Assembly: GCA_005222975.1 (NCBI GenBank)
Contig: NJBI01000028.1
Span: forward strand, 1-44,153
Direction of reading: 5' to 3'
DNA length: 44,153 bases
From: Promethearchaeota archaeon Loki_b31
GTDB lineage: Archaea > Asgardarchaeota > Lokiarchaeia > Sigyniarchaeales > SOKP01
The notes below the pieces were generated by a model. It saw nothing but the letters and a program-made list of their open reading frames with translations. It was not told the DNA's origin and did not search any database. Below are positions 17,085 to 26,654 of this stretch, one piece after another. Within the stretch, counting starts at the first letter, position 1. Every line of letters begins with the position of its first letter. The translations under genes were made by a program, and so were the position numbers.

Positions 17085-17798
17085 ATGTCAGAAAAAAAAA
17101 CCTTAGAGATAATTGATGGCACTCTTCGCTCTGTTTCCGAAAATTTTCAAAAATTTATAGAGGTTTTAGAAACTGCCAAAAACGAGCTAATTGTTTTAGA
17201 AAAGGATAAAGAAGAGCTTAGCCGGGAAAAAGAATTGCTTGAAGGAGAAAAGAATCAATTAGAAGAAGCTACGAAAATGTTAGAGGGCGATAAAAAACAA
17301 TTAGAAGTTGAAAAAACTAGCTTAGAAAGTGAAAAGAAAAAACTGGAAGAAGCAACTAAACAGCTTGAAAAAGAAAAACAAGAAAGAGATCAGAAAATTG
17401 GTTCATTGTCGGAAGAACAAAAGAGATTATTAAAAGAATACGCAAGCTTAAAAGTAGAATTGAAAAAATTAGCGAAAATAGCAGAAGAAAGTCAAGATTC
17501 AGAATTTGATTTTGGAAGAATCAAAGCGTTACTTTCAATAACTCAACTCTTAATCTCCGAAATATGGCAGGGACAACCCCATTATCGAATTCTTTTGACG
17601 CTCCACGGTGACAAGGAAAAAATGTCGCGCGAACAAATCAAGAATACTACCGGGATTGCCGGTGCTATGGTTTTAAGAGCCGTTCATGAATTATCTAAGA
17701 TTGGTGTACTAGAATACGACGAAGATACTGCGATGGTAACATTAAAGAAGAGATTATTCGCTAAAAAATCTTTAGAAGAGAAAAAACCAGAAAAATAA
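17085..17798 (+). CDS. long coiled-coil protein with C-terminal winged-helix domain
   Basis: Residues 20-145 are an almost unbroken coiled coil made of E/K/L heptads, including repeats of the type LEEATK-LE-DKKQLE. The last ~85 residues (from FDFGRIKALLS) look like a winged helix: HYRILLTLHGDKEKMSREQI, a putative recognition helix with GAMVLRAVHELSKIGVLEYD, then a basic tail. It probably forms a dimeric DNA-binding or protein-scaffold molecule in the cytosol. The helix-turn-helix suggests regulation, but no target is indicated. A TATA-like CTTATATATT at about 17027 would give a short leader. The neighbours on both sides are on the opposite strand. Confidence 0.75.
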   Translation: MSEKKTLEIIDGTLRSVSENFQKFIEVLETAKNELIVLEKDKEELSREKELLEGEKNQLEEATKMLEGDKKQLEVEKTSLESEKKKLEEATKQLEKEKQERDQKIGSLSEEQKRLLKEYASLKVELKKLAKIAEESQDSEFDFGRIKALLSITQLLISEIWQGQPHYRILLTLHGDKEKMSREQIKNTTGIAGAMVLRAVHELSKIGVLEYDEDTAMVTLKKRLFAKKSLEEKKPEK

Positions 17799-17800
17799 CT

Positions 17801-18781
17801 CTATTTTGGAACTAATTTCTCTGGATCCTTTATTTCTAACCCCGCATTTACCCCTATATCGTCAATAATTAATTGGTTATCCTTTTTATTGTACAATTTT
17901 AATTCAATTTTAGAATTAATACTCTCTGCAATATGACCTAACATTTCTCCTGACGAAGGGGCTTTTAAATTACCAAAATCACTGCCTTTTTTGAAAATTT
18001 TAAATTCAAGTCTATACTTTTTATCTTCTATTTGAATTTGGATAGAATCTACTTCGATTTCTATTGAGCGAACTTTTGCTCTAGTATAGGTTGCAAATTT
18101 GTAAAATTTCCCCTCGTGCCAAAGAGCGCTAAGAAAACCATTAAATTGCATTCCCAAAAAGGGTATTATCGCAATTGAGAACATAAAAGAAAGATTTGGG
18201 TTTGAAAAATGATTTGATTGCGTCCATATCCATGCGCTAGGAAAGGATTTTCCCCAATCTTTTTCCATATACCCTTTACCTCCATCAAAATTTACGGACG
18301 CTCCATTAATTTCTAAAGTCCCCCTAATGTTGTGGTTCATACTAACAACACCATGATAAGTTTCCATAAATGGCATATATGAAAACCAACCCATAACTCC
18401 TGGTTGTAAAAATTTTTTAGGCCACGAAATAAGATTTATATATTCGAGATCCCCTTTAATAATATGACCTTGTTGGTCTATTTCAATATGAATTCTGTCA
18501 AGTGAGAAGTAATTTTTTCCTATACGAATCTCATATTTCTTGCTGGAAAGATTTTCAAACTCTTCTAAGGGATATTTAAAATATTCAGCAGTTGCTTTAA
18601 TGCCGTCTAAAAATTGTATAAATGCGTGTGAAGTTTTTTCTTTTTTATTCAGCGCAATTGCAGGGATAATAGCATAAATATGTTTTGCTGGACTATCAAC
18701 TAACTTATTGTACCACCCTTCAAAATAAATTTTTTTTTTCAATGAACCTTGAAAGGTTGTTGGATTTGATTTTTTTCCCAT
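17801..18781 (-). CDS. tocopherol cyclase-like / CrtC-type lipocalin-fold protein
   Basis: The 326-residue protein carries motifs of the tocopherol-cyclase-like family: FQGSLKKKIYFEGWYNK near the N-terminus, a central GWFSYMPFMETYHGVVS, and GGKGYMEKDWGKSFPSAWIW. Family members bind or cyclise long hydrophobic isoprenoid substrates, but most prokaryotic members have no tested activity. There is no signal peptide. It lies 91 bases after the SCP2-like gene on the same strand, at the end of the FAD/Fe-S gene run. A role on the same lipid-like substrate is therefore plausible but inferred. Confidence 0.8.
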   Translation of the reverse strand: MGKKSNPTTFQGSLKKKIYFEGWYNKLVDSPAKHIYAIIPAIALNKKEKTSHAFIQFLDGIKATAEYFKYPLEEFENLSSKKYEIRIGKNYFSLDRIHIEIDQQGHIIKGDLEYINLISWPKKFLQPGVMGWFSYMPFMETYHGVVSMNHNIRGTLEINGASVNFDGGKGYMEKDWGKSFPSAWIWTQSNHFSNPNLSFMFSIAIIPFLGMQFNGFLSALWHEGKFYKFATYTRAKVRSIEIEVDSIQIQIEDKKYRLEFKIFKKGSDFGNLKAPSSGEMLGHIAESINSKIELKLYNKKDNQLIIDDIGVNAGLEIKDPEKLVPK

Positions 18782-18872
18782 ATTTAAAACCTTATTATTT
18801 ACTCATTTTTCAATTAAAAATTCAATTTATTTCTATTTTAGTTTATAATATTGAATATTTTTATTAATTATC

Positions 18873-19277
18873 TTAATTCAACAATGAGAATACTTTTAAT
18901 AGAACAATTAATTTTCTAATACCTCTGATTTTTACCTTGCGCGTTAAGATTTTTTTTCCTAAGCCTATCATCGTAATTCTTTTCATGGATATAGCTAAAA
19001 ATGTCTGAGTATCCATCTCTAAATAAGCGTCCCAACCAATTATTTTCTTTTTTAAATTTTCTTTCGGCTTATTTGATATACTTTCGACTCTTAATTCGCC
19101 ACAATCAAGAATAATTAATGCCGCAAAATTTACATTAACAGCATTTAAAAGAAATTGGAGATTTGTTCCGCTAAATTTTTTTTTAAATTTTTCATTTTCG
19201 TTTAAAGGAGCTAGTGATTTTGCTATAATTCCTGCAAAACCTCTTATTTTTTTCTCCTTTAAATTTATAGCGTTCAT
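18873..19277 (-). CDS. SCP2 sterol-carrier-like small protein
   Basis: The 134 residues have the order of an SCP2-like lipid-binding domain. A helical start (KKKFSGTNLQFLLNAV) leads into beta strands (NFAALIILDCGELRVESI), a middle WDAYLEMDTQTFLAI segment, and an ending KILTRKVKIRGIRKLIVLLKVFSLL, which matches the usual G-K-i-x-i-x-G-x-l-x-x-l pattern. SCP2 domains hold hydrophobic molecules in a tunnel. The gene starts three bases after the FAD-oxidase stop, with GAGGAAAG as ribosome-binding site, so it is cotranscribed. It may carry the substrate or cofactor of the oxidoreductase. The family call rests on pattern, not on a search. Confidence 0.6.
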   Translation of the reverse strand: MNAINLKEKKIRGFAGIIAKSLAPLNENEKFKKKFSGTNLQFLLNAVNVNFAALIILDCGELRVESISNKPKENLKKKIIGWDAYLEMDTQTFLAISMKRITMIGLGKKILTRKVKIRGIRKLIVLLKVFSLLN

Positions 19278-19280
19278 ATT

Positions 19281-20870
19281 TTACTTTCCTCGCTTTTCTA
19301 ATTCGTTTCTATTTGGAGATATATAAAATCCTGAATCAGCAATGTTATTCGGATCAAATTCTTCTTTAATCTTTCTTAACCAAATATGATAATTCATCAT
19401 ATATGGTCCAAAAAAATCATGGTTTTTATCTCCTTCCACGAAGAATGGAGCACCAAGGTGTTTGAGCAAATCTAATTCATTACTCTTTTCCATGTATTCT
19501 GCCATTCCTTCAACGCTATTCTTATTTGTTTGATCAAACATTGTAGGCGATTCCATATGGAAAAAATGTCCTGATTCATAAGAACTCATCCATGTACCTT
19601 CCCCAAAGTCATTTGCAATTACTCCCTTTTTTATGTATTTCTTCTTTAAACGTATATTTGACTTTGTGCTTCGAAGACACATTGCTGCGGTATCACAACC
19701 TCCTTTTGTGCTCTGAAAACCCCCTGTTGTTATGAATCCGTGAAGTCCTAAGTTAGACCGTAAGGCTTCTGCGTAAAAAATCGATTCGGGAATATATTTC
19801 GTTCCAATTATGTTAGTTAATTTTAATTCTTCTAATAGCATTTTCAAGACTTTTTGCTTATAATCAAATTCACGTTTAGTTCGAGCAGCTATTAAAATAA
19901 CTATTGGAACTTTCATGATACCAATTGATGATTTGTCCATGAGATTATCAATTGAATTTGCAAAAATAGCCATGGTAGCGAACCCAGATAAATGGCTACA
20001 AATAAACGAGATTTCTTCTTCTTCCACTCGTAAAAAAACTTTTTCCAAATATTTATAACTTCCACAATCTATGATATAAAGTCTCATGAAATCTGGAACA
20101 TCAAAATTATAGTTGGGAGAATTTCCTGTCACATTAAATTTTGTATTACATGGGTATGGAAATAATTTTACTGCTACTTGGGTAAATATACCAATTCCTG
20201 ATTTTGCTCCTGCCCATCCACGCATAATTCCTCTTAAACTAGGACCTGGTCCATCCCCATTATACCAATCAGGATTATTTTTTAAACCTAAAGACCCTAA
20301 TCGTAATATATCTCCTGTTGGGAGCACCCATTCAACCGCTAAAACATTTCTTGCACTATGACCTGTGGAGGGAGATGTAAAACCTGGACCATTCATAGAA
20401 GTAGCGCTAGCAAGAGGGGATACCTGTGGTCCTGCTCCAGGCATATGACAATTTAAACCGTATTTCATTATTTCTGTTTGCAATTGAGCTCCACTTACAT
20501 AAGATTCAATTACAGCATAAAGATTTTTTTCGTCGATCTTAACAATATTATTCATTCTTCGGAGATCAACTATTATACTATTATCGGTAGATGGCTGATT
20601 CCATGGACCCAAACCGGTGCTTTGAGCTTTAAATGTTATACCATACTTATTACATAACTTCACAATCTTTTGTACTTCTTCTGTATTAGCTGGAAGAATA
20701 ACGGCTTTAGGAGTGTCAGAAAAAGGAGAGGGCTCCTTTCCTTCCATAAAATTAAAAATTTCCGTGCACCAATTATAAGCATATACGTTTGTTATTACTT
20801 CACCGTCATTGACATTGTCTGAACCAACGATGGATTCAAATTGGTTGAGAATTTCTTTTTTTAAGACCAT
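19281..20870 (-). CDS. FAD-binding oxidase (GlcD / vanillyl-alcohol-oxidase type), 529 aa
   Basis: An FAD-binding PCMH fold covers about residues 50-230. It includes KAVILPANTEEVQKIVKLC, a GLGPWNQPSTDNSIIVDLRRM-type segment, and GPQVSPLASATSMNGPGFT. A substrate-cap domain follows. The C-terminal FDPNNIADSGFYISP is the typical ending of the family, which includes glycolate and lactate dehydrogenases, cresol methylhydroxylase and alkyl-DHAP synthase. Electrons most likely pass to the Fe-S protein encoded immediately upstream, whose stop codon directly abuts this ATG. With a second FAD subunit in the same operon, a GlcDEF-like complex is likely. The substrate is unknown. Confidence 0.88.
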   Translation of the reverse strand: MVLKKEILNQFESIVGSDNVNDGEVITNVYAYNWCTEIFNFMEGKEPSPFSDTPKAVILPANTEEVQKIVKLCNKYGITFKAQSTGLGPWNQPSTDNSIIVDLRRMNNIVKIDEKNLYAVIESYVSGAQLQTEIMKYGLNCHMPGAGPQVSPLASATSMNGPGFTSPSTGHSARNVLAVEWVLPTGDILRLGSLGLKNNPDWYNGDGPGPSLRGIMRGWAGAKSGIGIFTQVAVKLFPYPCNTKFNVTGNSPNYNFDVPDFMRLYIIDCGSYKYLEKVFLRVEEEEISFICSHLSGFATMAIFANSIDNLMDKSSIGIMKVPIVILIAARTKREFDYKQKVLKMLLEELKLTNIIGTKYIPESIFYAEALRSNLGLHGFITTGGFQSTKGGCDTAAMCLRSTKSNIRLKKKYIKKGVIANDFGEGTWMSSYESGHFFHMESPTMFDQTNKNSVEGMAEYMEKSNELDLLKHLGAPFFVEGDKNHDFFGPYMMNYHIWLRKIKEEFDPNNIADSGFYISPNRNELEKRGK

Positions 20871-22190
20871 TTAAGCAACCTCCGGTTTTATATCTTTTAA
20901 AATGTCCAGTTTTAATCCTAAAGCCATTATTAATAATTCATTGATATCATAAAATTTTAAGCTTGAACCAGATTCTTCAATTCCATCTTGCAAATTAGTA
21001 GAACAAAAGGGACAAGCAGAAGTTAAAGTGTCTGCTCCAGTATCTTCAGCCTCTATAATTCTTGTTCTTGCCGTTTTAATAGCAAATTCTGGAAACGCTG
21101 ATTTTACTCCTGCTCCAGCCCCACAACAATAAGAATATTCTCGTATTCTTTCCATTTCAACAAATTTTAATCCAGGGATTTTCTTTAAGATATTTCTAGG
21201 TGGTTCATAAATCCCTTTTGATCCAGTTCTTTTTGGTTTAGGGGGGACATTAATAGATATTAAGGGCATTAATTCGACAACGTCACCCCCCCATTCTTCA
21301 TATCGTTCTGCATTTCTTCCTAAATGGCAAGGATCGTGATAGGTGACGGTTAATGGTACTTCATGTGTTAATTTTATTTGACCATTATCAATTAATTCAT
21401 TAAAAAATTCTACAGTATGAAGTACTCGAAATTTATACGCCTTATATAACGGATAATCTACTTTGAATGTGTCATAACATCCAGCACAAGAAAAAATAAC
21501 GGTTTCAATTCCCATAGATTCAATAATATCGATGTTTTTATTGAGGAAATCCTCGAATGTCTTAGTATCGCCAGTCCTTAATACTGGACTTCCGCAACAG
21601 AACTCTTTATCAGTTAGTATGTTAAATGGAACGCCAGCAGCATTCATTATGCGAGCGGCAGCAATTGCCATTTCTCTTCTTCTATAAGAGGAAGTACATC
21701 CAACATAATACAAAATTTTTGCTTCCGAATCGATTCTAACATTATTAGGCAACCAATCTAATCTATTTTTGTGAGGTTCACTGTATGGATTATTATTAGT
21801 TTTAACAGATTCAATATATCGTTGTTGTTCTGGCATAGGTCCATACCCAGCATCCACCAATTTCTCTCTAAGCTTCATTATTATTTCTAACGGTTCCAAA
21901 GTGTTTAAAAATTTACAAGATACATCGCATGAGCCGCATGCAGTACATTTATAAACAATATCTCTAAGTTCTTCTGAGAATTTAATTCTGCCTGTTTCTA
22001 ATGCTAGTGCCAAAATGATCTTACCTCCTCCACTATACGGATGAAAATTATACATATCTATAGCAGGACAGGCTGTTGCATATTTCTGACTTTTAATTTG
22101 AAGTTGCGGTATCCATTTACAAATAGAACAGCGTAAACATCGTTTTATCATCTGTTGATATTCATCTTCGTTCATAACTATAATCTCCAT
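20871..22190 (-). CDS. Fe-S oxidoreductase, GlpC/HdrD-like
   Basis: The N-terminus carries two [4Fe-4S] ferredoxin motifs: C18, C21, C24, C41 and C82, C85, C88, C92. These are followed by two cysteine-rich CCG domains, FCCGSPVLR ... SCAGCYDTF and HDPCHLGR ... YCCGAGAG ... CPFCSTNL. This is the electron-transfer subunit layout of glycolate/glycerol-3-phosphate dehydrogenases and heterodisulfide reductase HdrD. It sits between two FAD oxidases on one transcript, so it probably takes electrons from them to a quinone, thiol or ferredoxin acceptor. A second ATG at 22175 has GGAG upstream and may be the true start. Confidence 0.9.
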   Translation of the reverse strand: MEIIVMNEDEYQQMIKRCLRCSICKWIPQLQIKSQKYATACPAIDMYNFHPYSGGGKIILALALETGRIKFSEELRDIVYKCTACGSCDVSCKFLNTLEPLEIIMKLREKLVDAGYGPMPEQQRYIESVKTNNNPYSEPHKNRLDWLPNNVRIDSEAKILYYVGCTSSYRRREMAIAAARIMNAAGVPFNILTDKEFCCGSPVLRTGDTKTFEDFLNKNIDIIESMGIETVIFSCAGCYDTFKVDYPLYKAYKFRVLHTVEFFNELIDNGQIKLTHEVPLTVTYHDPCHLGRNAERYEEWGGDVVELMPLISINVPPKPKRTGSKGIYEPPRNILKKIPGLKFVEMERIREYSYCCGAGAGVKSAFPEFAIKTARTRIIEAEDTGADTLTSACPFCSTNLQDGIEESGSSLKFYDINELLIMALGLKLDILKDIKPEVA

Positions 22191-22225
22191 TACTATTATT
22201 TTTTTTTAATAAATCTTGAATTGAA

Positions 22226-23692
22226 TTAATCAAAACATAATACTCCTGGATTCAGAACATTATTTGGATCAAAAATCTTTTTTACTTTTTTTAGAGCCAT
22301 TATAATTGAGTCGTCTAGACTTTTATACACATCTTCTGCCCAATCACCATAGGGTCGATTGAAAAAAGCACCTAAGCCTATCAAATCTTTACTGGTATCT
22401 ATAAATAATTCTTTAAGACGCTTTATTCCCATATCATCTTGAGGATCATAAAAAAGATCAAACTCACAGTGATAAGAAGTACCTTGATTTATAGGCTGAA
22501 TATAAATTCCTAAATTTTTAGAAATCTTAGTTTCAACTAAAGAAATAAACTCTGAAATTCTCTCAAAACTAGTTAAAAAGAAAATTTCTTGATAACTACC
22601 TTTTAACTTCATTTTCCAAGGCTTTAAAGTGGGTTCACTTAAGACTCTAATAATTTCTTGATCTTCAATATTATTTTTACTCATTAAATTACTAAGATTT
22701 AGTTTATTTTTTATCTCGTTAATATCTCCTTCAAGGTAAGAGATTTTTTCATTCGCTAGCATACCTCTTCCAGTTATTATAAATATTAAATTCCATTTCT
22801 TTAACGAGTTTGAGAGTTCATATATGTCTTGTTCAGTGTTTTTAATAAGACAGGCTAAATTAAGGTTATTTAAAATTAATAACTCGTCACACAATCGATT
22901 TTTTAATAATTCGAATTGAAAATCTAATAGCTCTTGAATGTTCTGAGATTGAAGATGGAAAACCTTTTGAATAGAAGGTAGTAATTCAAGCTTTATTGTA
23001 GCCCAAGTTACAACACCTAGACTCCCCTGGGCTCCTTGAATTACTCTAAATGGACTGAATTGGGTCGGTCCCATGGGGTTAATTTGATTTTGTCCTGACC
23101 TTTTCTGTTGCTTTAACGTTCCAGGCCCCGCAGCTGTGCCAGTTCGAAACAAATCTCCCGTTCCGAAAATCACTTCTGTACATAATAAAGGATCGGAACT
23201 GTCCCAATGATATCTTGGTATTGTTATTGGTTCTCTTTCGAGTGCTGATGATAGCACTGACTTATTAGATGTGGGATGTAAAGGGATAAGCAACCTAACG
23301 CCTTTTTTTTTAAGTTTTGGTATTAGATCCTCGAAAGTAACTCCAGGTTCAACCATTACTACGCGATTTTTTCTACTTATAGAAAGGACTTTATTCATTT
23401 TAGAGAGGTTTAGTATTATGCTATTATTTTTTTTAGGGATAGTATCTCCATGATGTCTGTATCTAGAACTAGAACTTACAGGAATAACTGAAAAGTTAGA
23501 ATTATTTGCTAATTTCAAAATCGCTTCTACATGATGTGCTTTTGAAGGCCAAACAATAAGATTGGGGCGTTTGCCGCTAATAAAACTCATGTCCTCAGAG
23601 TATTCTTCTAATTCTTTCGTATCATTAGAAACATTTTTAGAACCGGAAATTTTAGCTAGTTTATTATACAATATATCTTTAGTCATACCCAT
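22226..23692 (-). CDS. FAD-binding oxidase subunit (GlcD/GlcE-like), 488 aa
   Basis: This is a second PCMH-type flavoprotein: PNLIVWPSKAHHVEAILKLA, then VIPVSSSSRYRHHGDTIP, then SIILNLSKMNKVLSISRKNR. A cap domain and the family ending KIFDPNNVLNPGVLCFD follow. The pyrophosphate-binding loop is less glycine-rich than in its partner at 19281. It may therefore bind FAD differently or act as a structural subunit, as GlcE does beside GlcD. It is first in the minus-strand run, 35 bases before the Fe-S gene. The N-terminal ATG at 23692 is clear. Substrate is unknown. Confidence 0.85.
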   Translation of the reverse strand: MGMTKDILYNKLAKISGSKNVSNDTKELEEYSEDMSFISGKRPNLIVWPSKAHHVEAILKLANNSNFSVIPVSSSSRYRHHGDTIPKKNNSIILNLSKMNKVLSISRKNRVVMVEPGVTFEDLIPKLKKKGVRLLIPLHPTSNKSVLSSALEREPITIPRYHWDSSDPLLCTEVIFGTGDLFRTGTAAGPGTLKQQKRSGQNQINPMGPTQFSPFRVIQGAQGSLGVVTWATIKLELLPSIQKVFHLQSQNIQELLDFQFELLKNRLCDELLILNNLNLACLIKNTEQDIYELSNSLKKWNLIFIITGRGMLANEKISYLEGDINEIKNKLNLSNLMSKNNIEDQEIIRVLSEPTLKPWKMKLKGSYQEIFFLTSFERISEFISLVETKISKNLGIYIQPINQGTSYHCEFDLFYDPQDDMGIKRLKELFIDTSKDLIGLGAFFNRPYGDWAEDVYKSLDDSIIMALKKVKKIFDPNNVLNPGVLCFD

Positions 23693-23920
23693 TTAATTCC
23701 TCATTAAACAATTACTCAATGCAATAATTTACCTAATAAAGATGTTTGGTTTCAAAACAACCAAGATAATTTTCAATTATCAAATTTATACCAAAAGGAT
23801 TGCTAATTTTAAGGCATGTTAGAATAAATTATAGATTTTTTAAACAATATTATTTTTATTTTATTAAGATATTTCTATATTAAGAACTATACGCATACTA
23901 GATTTCGAGATAGCTTTAAA

Positions 23921-24118
23921 ATGAAATGTCCAGATTGTAATAAAGAATATTCTGATCCTAATCAGCAGATCTGTGAATATTGTGGAACTGAATTAAGTAG
24001 AACTGAGCAAATATCACCAAAAGTATCACCAACAAAAACTAAGTTGGAAAAATTTATAAAAGATTCAGGGCTTAAAGAGATTTATAAAAAGATAAAGGAT
24101 AGTTTAAAGAACGTATAA
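23921..24118 (+). CDS. small zinc-ribbon protein (65 aa)
   Basis: CPDC at residues 3-6 and CEYC at about 18-21 form a single zinc ribbon, followed by a linker rich in proline, serine and threonine and an amphipathic lysine-rich tail (KLEKFIKDSGLKEIYKK). There are no membrane segments. It lies 47 bases before the metallo-beta-lactamase gene on the same strand and could be cotranscribed. The function is unknown. The zinc ligands and the ATG make it a believable gene despite its size. Confidence 0.65.
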   Translation: MKCPDCNKEYSDPNQQICEYCGTELSRTEQISPKVSPTKTKLEKFIKDSGLKEIYKKIKDSLKNV

Positions 24119-24165
24119 ATTTAATCTTATTTAGAATTAACAAAACATTATAAAAGTTTTAAAAA

Positions 24166-25002
24166 ATGACAATAAAATTTACTTGGCTTGGAACTGCAAG
24201 CTATATTTTAGATTTAGATGGAACAAGATTATTATTTGATCCTTTTTTTTATCGTAACTCCCAAGCAACACCAAAGTTAAAGACTAAAAAAGAACAGATA
24301 ACAAATATAGATGCTATATTTATCTCACATGGGCATTTTGATCATGTAACTGACGCAGGATGGTTTGCAGAAAATCTAAATGTTCCTGTTTATTGTTCTG
24401 AAGTTGCTAAAGAAAATATGATTAATTGGGCTGAAGGTAAAATACTTGAAGACGAATCCTATCCAATTTCAAATAATGGTAAGGATAACATAAAACCTTG
24501 CGAATATTTTGATAAAATCCAAGTTTCAGAAAAAATTGAAGTCGAGTTGATAAAATCAGAACACATTAAATTCGATTTTAATACAATCGCAAGTAGGTTA
24601 TTTTCGTGGAAAGTCTGGAAACAAATTGGGAAAATATCTAAATATGGAAAGAGATTCCCCATGGGAAATGTATTTGGATTTTGTACTCATTATAACGGAA
24701 GAAATATAGTTGCATTTGGAAGTTTGTGGCATGAATACGAAGATATTTTAAAGAAATATGAGAATTGCGATGTATTTATCGCCCCTCTCGCAGGGAATAG
24801 CAAAAAAAACATTGCCAAGAAAGGAGGAAAAATGGTTGATATACTTAAACCTAAAATAGTTATCCCAGTTCATTGGGACAATTTTTTCCCTCCAATCAGC
24901 CGAACAGAAGATTTAGGTCCATTTTTTAAATATATGGAAATAAACCATCCAAACATTGAAATTATTGTTCCTGAAATTGATAACGAGATTAAAATGATTT
25001 AA
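24166..25002 (+). CDS. metallo-beta-lactamase-fold hydrolase (278 aa)
   Basis: The zinc motif SHGHFDH gives HxHxDH at residues 55-60. The early WLGTASYILDLDGTRLLFDPFF strand pair and the late histidine in KPKIVIPVHWDNF complete a binuclear site. Overall it resembles the UPF0173/UlaG/NAPE-phospholipase-D-like branch of the superfamily, all cytosolic hydrolases. The middle segment (about 140-170) contains aromatic and basic residues that might contact a lipid or nucleotide, but I cannot choose. It follows the zinc-ribbon gene closely and converges with the aldo/keto reductase gene five bases away. Confidence 0.85.
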   Translation: MTIKFTWLGTASYILDLDGTRLLFDPFFYRNSQATPKLKTKKEQITNIDAIFISHGHFDHVTDAGWFAENLNVPVYCSEVAKENMINWAEGKILEDESYPISNNGKDNIKPCEYFDKIQVSEKIEVELIKSEHIKFDFNTIASRLFSWKVWKQIGKISKYGKRFPMGNVFGFCTHYNGRNIVAFGSLWHEYEDILKKYENCDVFIAPLAGNSKKNIAKKGGKMVDILKPKIVIPVHWDNFFPPISRTEDLGPFFKYMEINHPNIEIIVPEIDNEIKMI

Positions 25003-25007
25003 AGCAA

Positions 25008-26255
25008 TTATAATTCTAAAATTTCTGATATTTTTTTACCTTCTTCAAAAATTTCATTGGCTTTTTCCATAATATCGGGAATATCTATTTGTTGCGGACA
25101 TTTGTCAATACATTCCCCACATTTTGTGCATAAACAAGCAGCTCCATCGAATTCTTCACCTTCAGATTTTCGTTTTTCAATATCCTCTTGTGTTTTTGCC
25201 ATCCTATTATAGAAAAAAGCAATTCTAGGTTTACCTTTTTCCCCCCAATATGCGAGATCATTTACTATTCTAAGGACAAATGGGATTGAAACACCATTGG
25301 GACAGGGTATACAATATCCACAGCTCGTGCAGGATACCACTATATCTTTACTATACGCTTCGCGCAATTTTGAAATTGTCAGCAACTCGTCTTCAGATAG
25401 AGTATTGACACCTGAATTATTTGCAGATTCCAGATTCTCCTCAACATGCTGCATAGTACTCATCCCGCTTAATACAACTGAAACTTCTGGGTGGTTCCAT
25501 ACAAACTTTAGTGCCCAATCTGGCATGCTCCTCTTAATTTTTGAATTATCAAGAACCATCTTAATTTCTGGCTTTGAATCTAATTTTTCCTCTGGAATAG
25601 CTAATTGCCCGCCTCGGATTGGCTCCATAATGATTACTGCGATATTTTTGCTACCAGCATATTTTAACCCTTCAGTACCAGCTTGGTAATTGATATCAAG
25701 ATAGTTAAACTGTATCTGACAACAATCCCAGTGATAAAAATCAATTATCTCTTTAAAGACTTCACTATTATCGTGAAACGAGAATCCTATGTATTTAAAT
25801 AACCCTTTAGCTTTAGCTTGTTCCATTTTTTCGATTAAGTTAAGACTTTTAATCTTTTCCAACCGTTGCTTGTTTAGTCCGTGGAATAAGTAGATATCGG
25901 GATTAACTTGTAATCTTTCAATCTGTTGTTTGAGAAATAAGTCAAAATCCTCTGTTTTTTTAACCATCCACATTGGTAATTTCGTAGTGAGGTGAACTTT
26001 TTCGCGATATCCGTCTTTTAACGCTTTTCCTACAAGCACTTCGCTTTCACCATCGTGGTAGGGATAAGCAGTGTCAATGTAATTTACTCCGTTATCGATT
26101 GCATAACGAATCATCTTAATTGCTTCGTCTTTATCAATTTTAGACTTCAATTCTTGCGTTTTTTCATCCTTCACCTGATTAACTGGCAATCGCATCGCCC
26201 CGAAACCTAAAGCAGACACTTCCCAACCCAGAGAACCCATTTTTCTATACTTCAT
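25008..26255 (-). CDS. aldo/keto reductase fused to a ferredoxin domain
   Basis: The N-terminal ~290 residues are an aldo/keto reductase barrel with the catalytic tetrad D61 (IDTAYPYH), Y66, K92 (TTKLPMW) and H125 (YLFHGLN). The C-terminal ~120 residues carry cysteine clusters CTSCGYCIPCP and CLCTKCGECIDKCP, of which the second is a classical [4Fe-4S] motif. Such two-domain reductases are common in anaerobic archaea and bacteria. They probably move electrons between ferredoxin-like clusters and an NAD(P)H-dependent carbonyl site. The 415-residue length is normal for this type. It is transcribed alone and the carbonyl substrate is unknown. Confidence 0.93.
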   Translation of the reverse strand: MKYRKMGSLGWEVSALGFGAMRLPVNQVKDEKTQELKSKIDKDEAIKMIRYAIDNGVNYIDTAYPYHDGESEVLVGKALKDGYREKVHLTTKLPMWMVKKTEDFDLFLKQQIERLQVNPDIYLFHGLNKQRLEKIKSLNLIEKMEQAKAKGLFKYIGFSFHDNSEVFKEIIDFYHWDCCQIQFNYLDINYQAGTEGLKYAGSKNIAVIIMEPIRGGQLAIPEEKLDSKPEIKMVLDNSKIKRSMPDWALKFVWNHPEVSVVLSGMSTMQHVEENLESANNSGVNTLSEDELLTISKLREAYSKDIVVSCTSCGYCIPCPNGVSIPFVLRIVNDLAYWGEKGKPRIAFFYNRMAKTQEDIEKRKSEGEEFDGAACLCTKCGECIDKCPQQIDIPDIMEKANEIFEEGKKISEILEL

Positions 26256-26477
26256 AATAACCTTAACAAATATTCCTTTTATTAGTAGGTTGGTTAAGAA
26301 ATATTAATTTTTCGTTTAAATTACATAATAAACTAGAACAAGGTTCTTTTCAAGAAATCAACTTATAATTTTTATATAAAGGTATAGTGTTGAAATAAAT
26401 TAATAGAACTTTTATGACTTTTATTATTAAGCTTTTTTTTAATATTGATTTGAATAAATATTAATTCAACCAATTTA

Positions 26478-26654
26478 TTATTCCAAAACTTCTTCTTCCG
26501 TTTGACTTTTTTCCCAATCTTCTTTTGTTGTCTCTCTGGAGGTATCTTTGGCTCCACAAACTTCACAATATTCTCTGGTCATACTAGACAGCGAACCACA
26601 CTTGGTACAAATAGCTGGAAAAGATTTTCTGAAAACTTTCCATTTAAGTTGCAT
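26478..26654 (-). CDS. small zinc-ribbon protein (58 aa)
   Basis: CTKC and CEVC, separated by about 13 residues, form a zinc ribbon near the N-terminus, behind a short basic segment (LKWKVFRKS). An acidic, glutamate-rich tail ends the protein. I start at the ATG at 26654, with TGAGAG a few bases upstream; an in-frame GTG at 26666 would add four residues. No partner gene is adjacent. The basic head and acidic tail suggest nucleic-acid or ribosome contact, but this is a guess. Confidence 0.65.
   Translation of the reverse strand: MQLKWKVFRKSFPAICTKCGSLSSMTREYCEVCGAKDTSRETTKEDWEKSQTEEEVLE

Noticed and set aside
20113..20361. Open frame on the plus strand inside the FAD oxidase gene
   Set aside because: It lies antisense to a well-supported gene and shows no protein family features, so it is a shadow frame.
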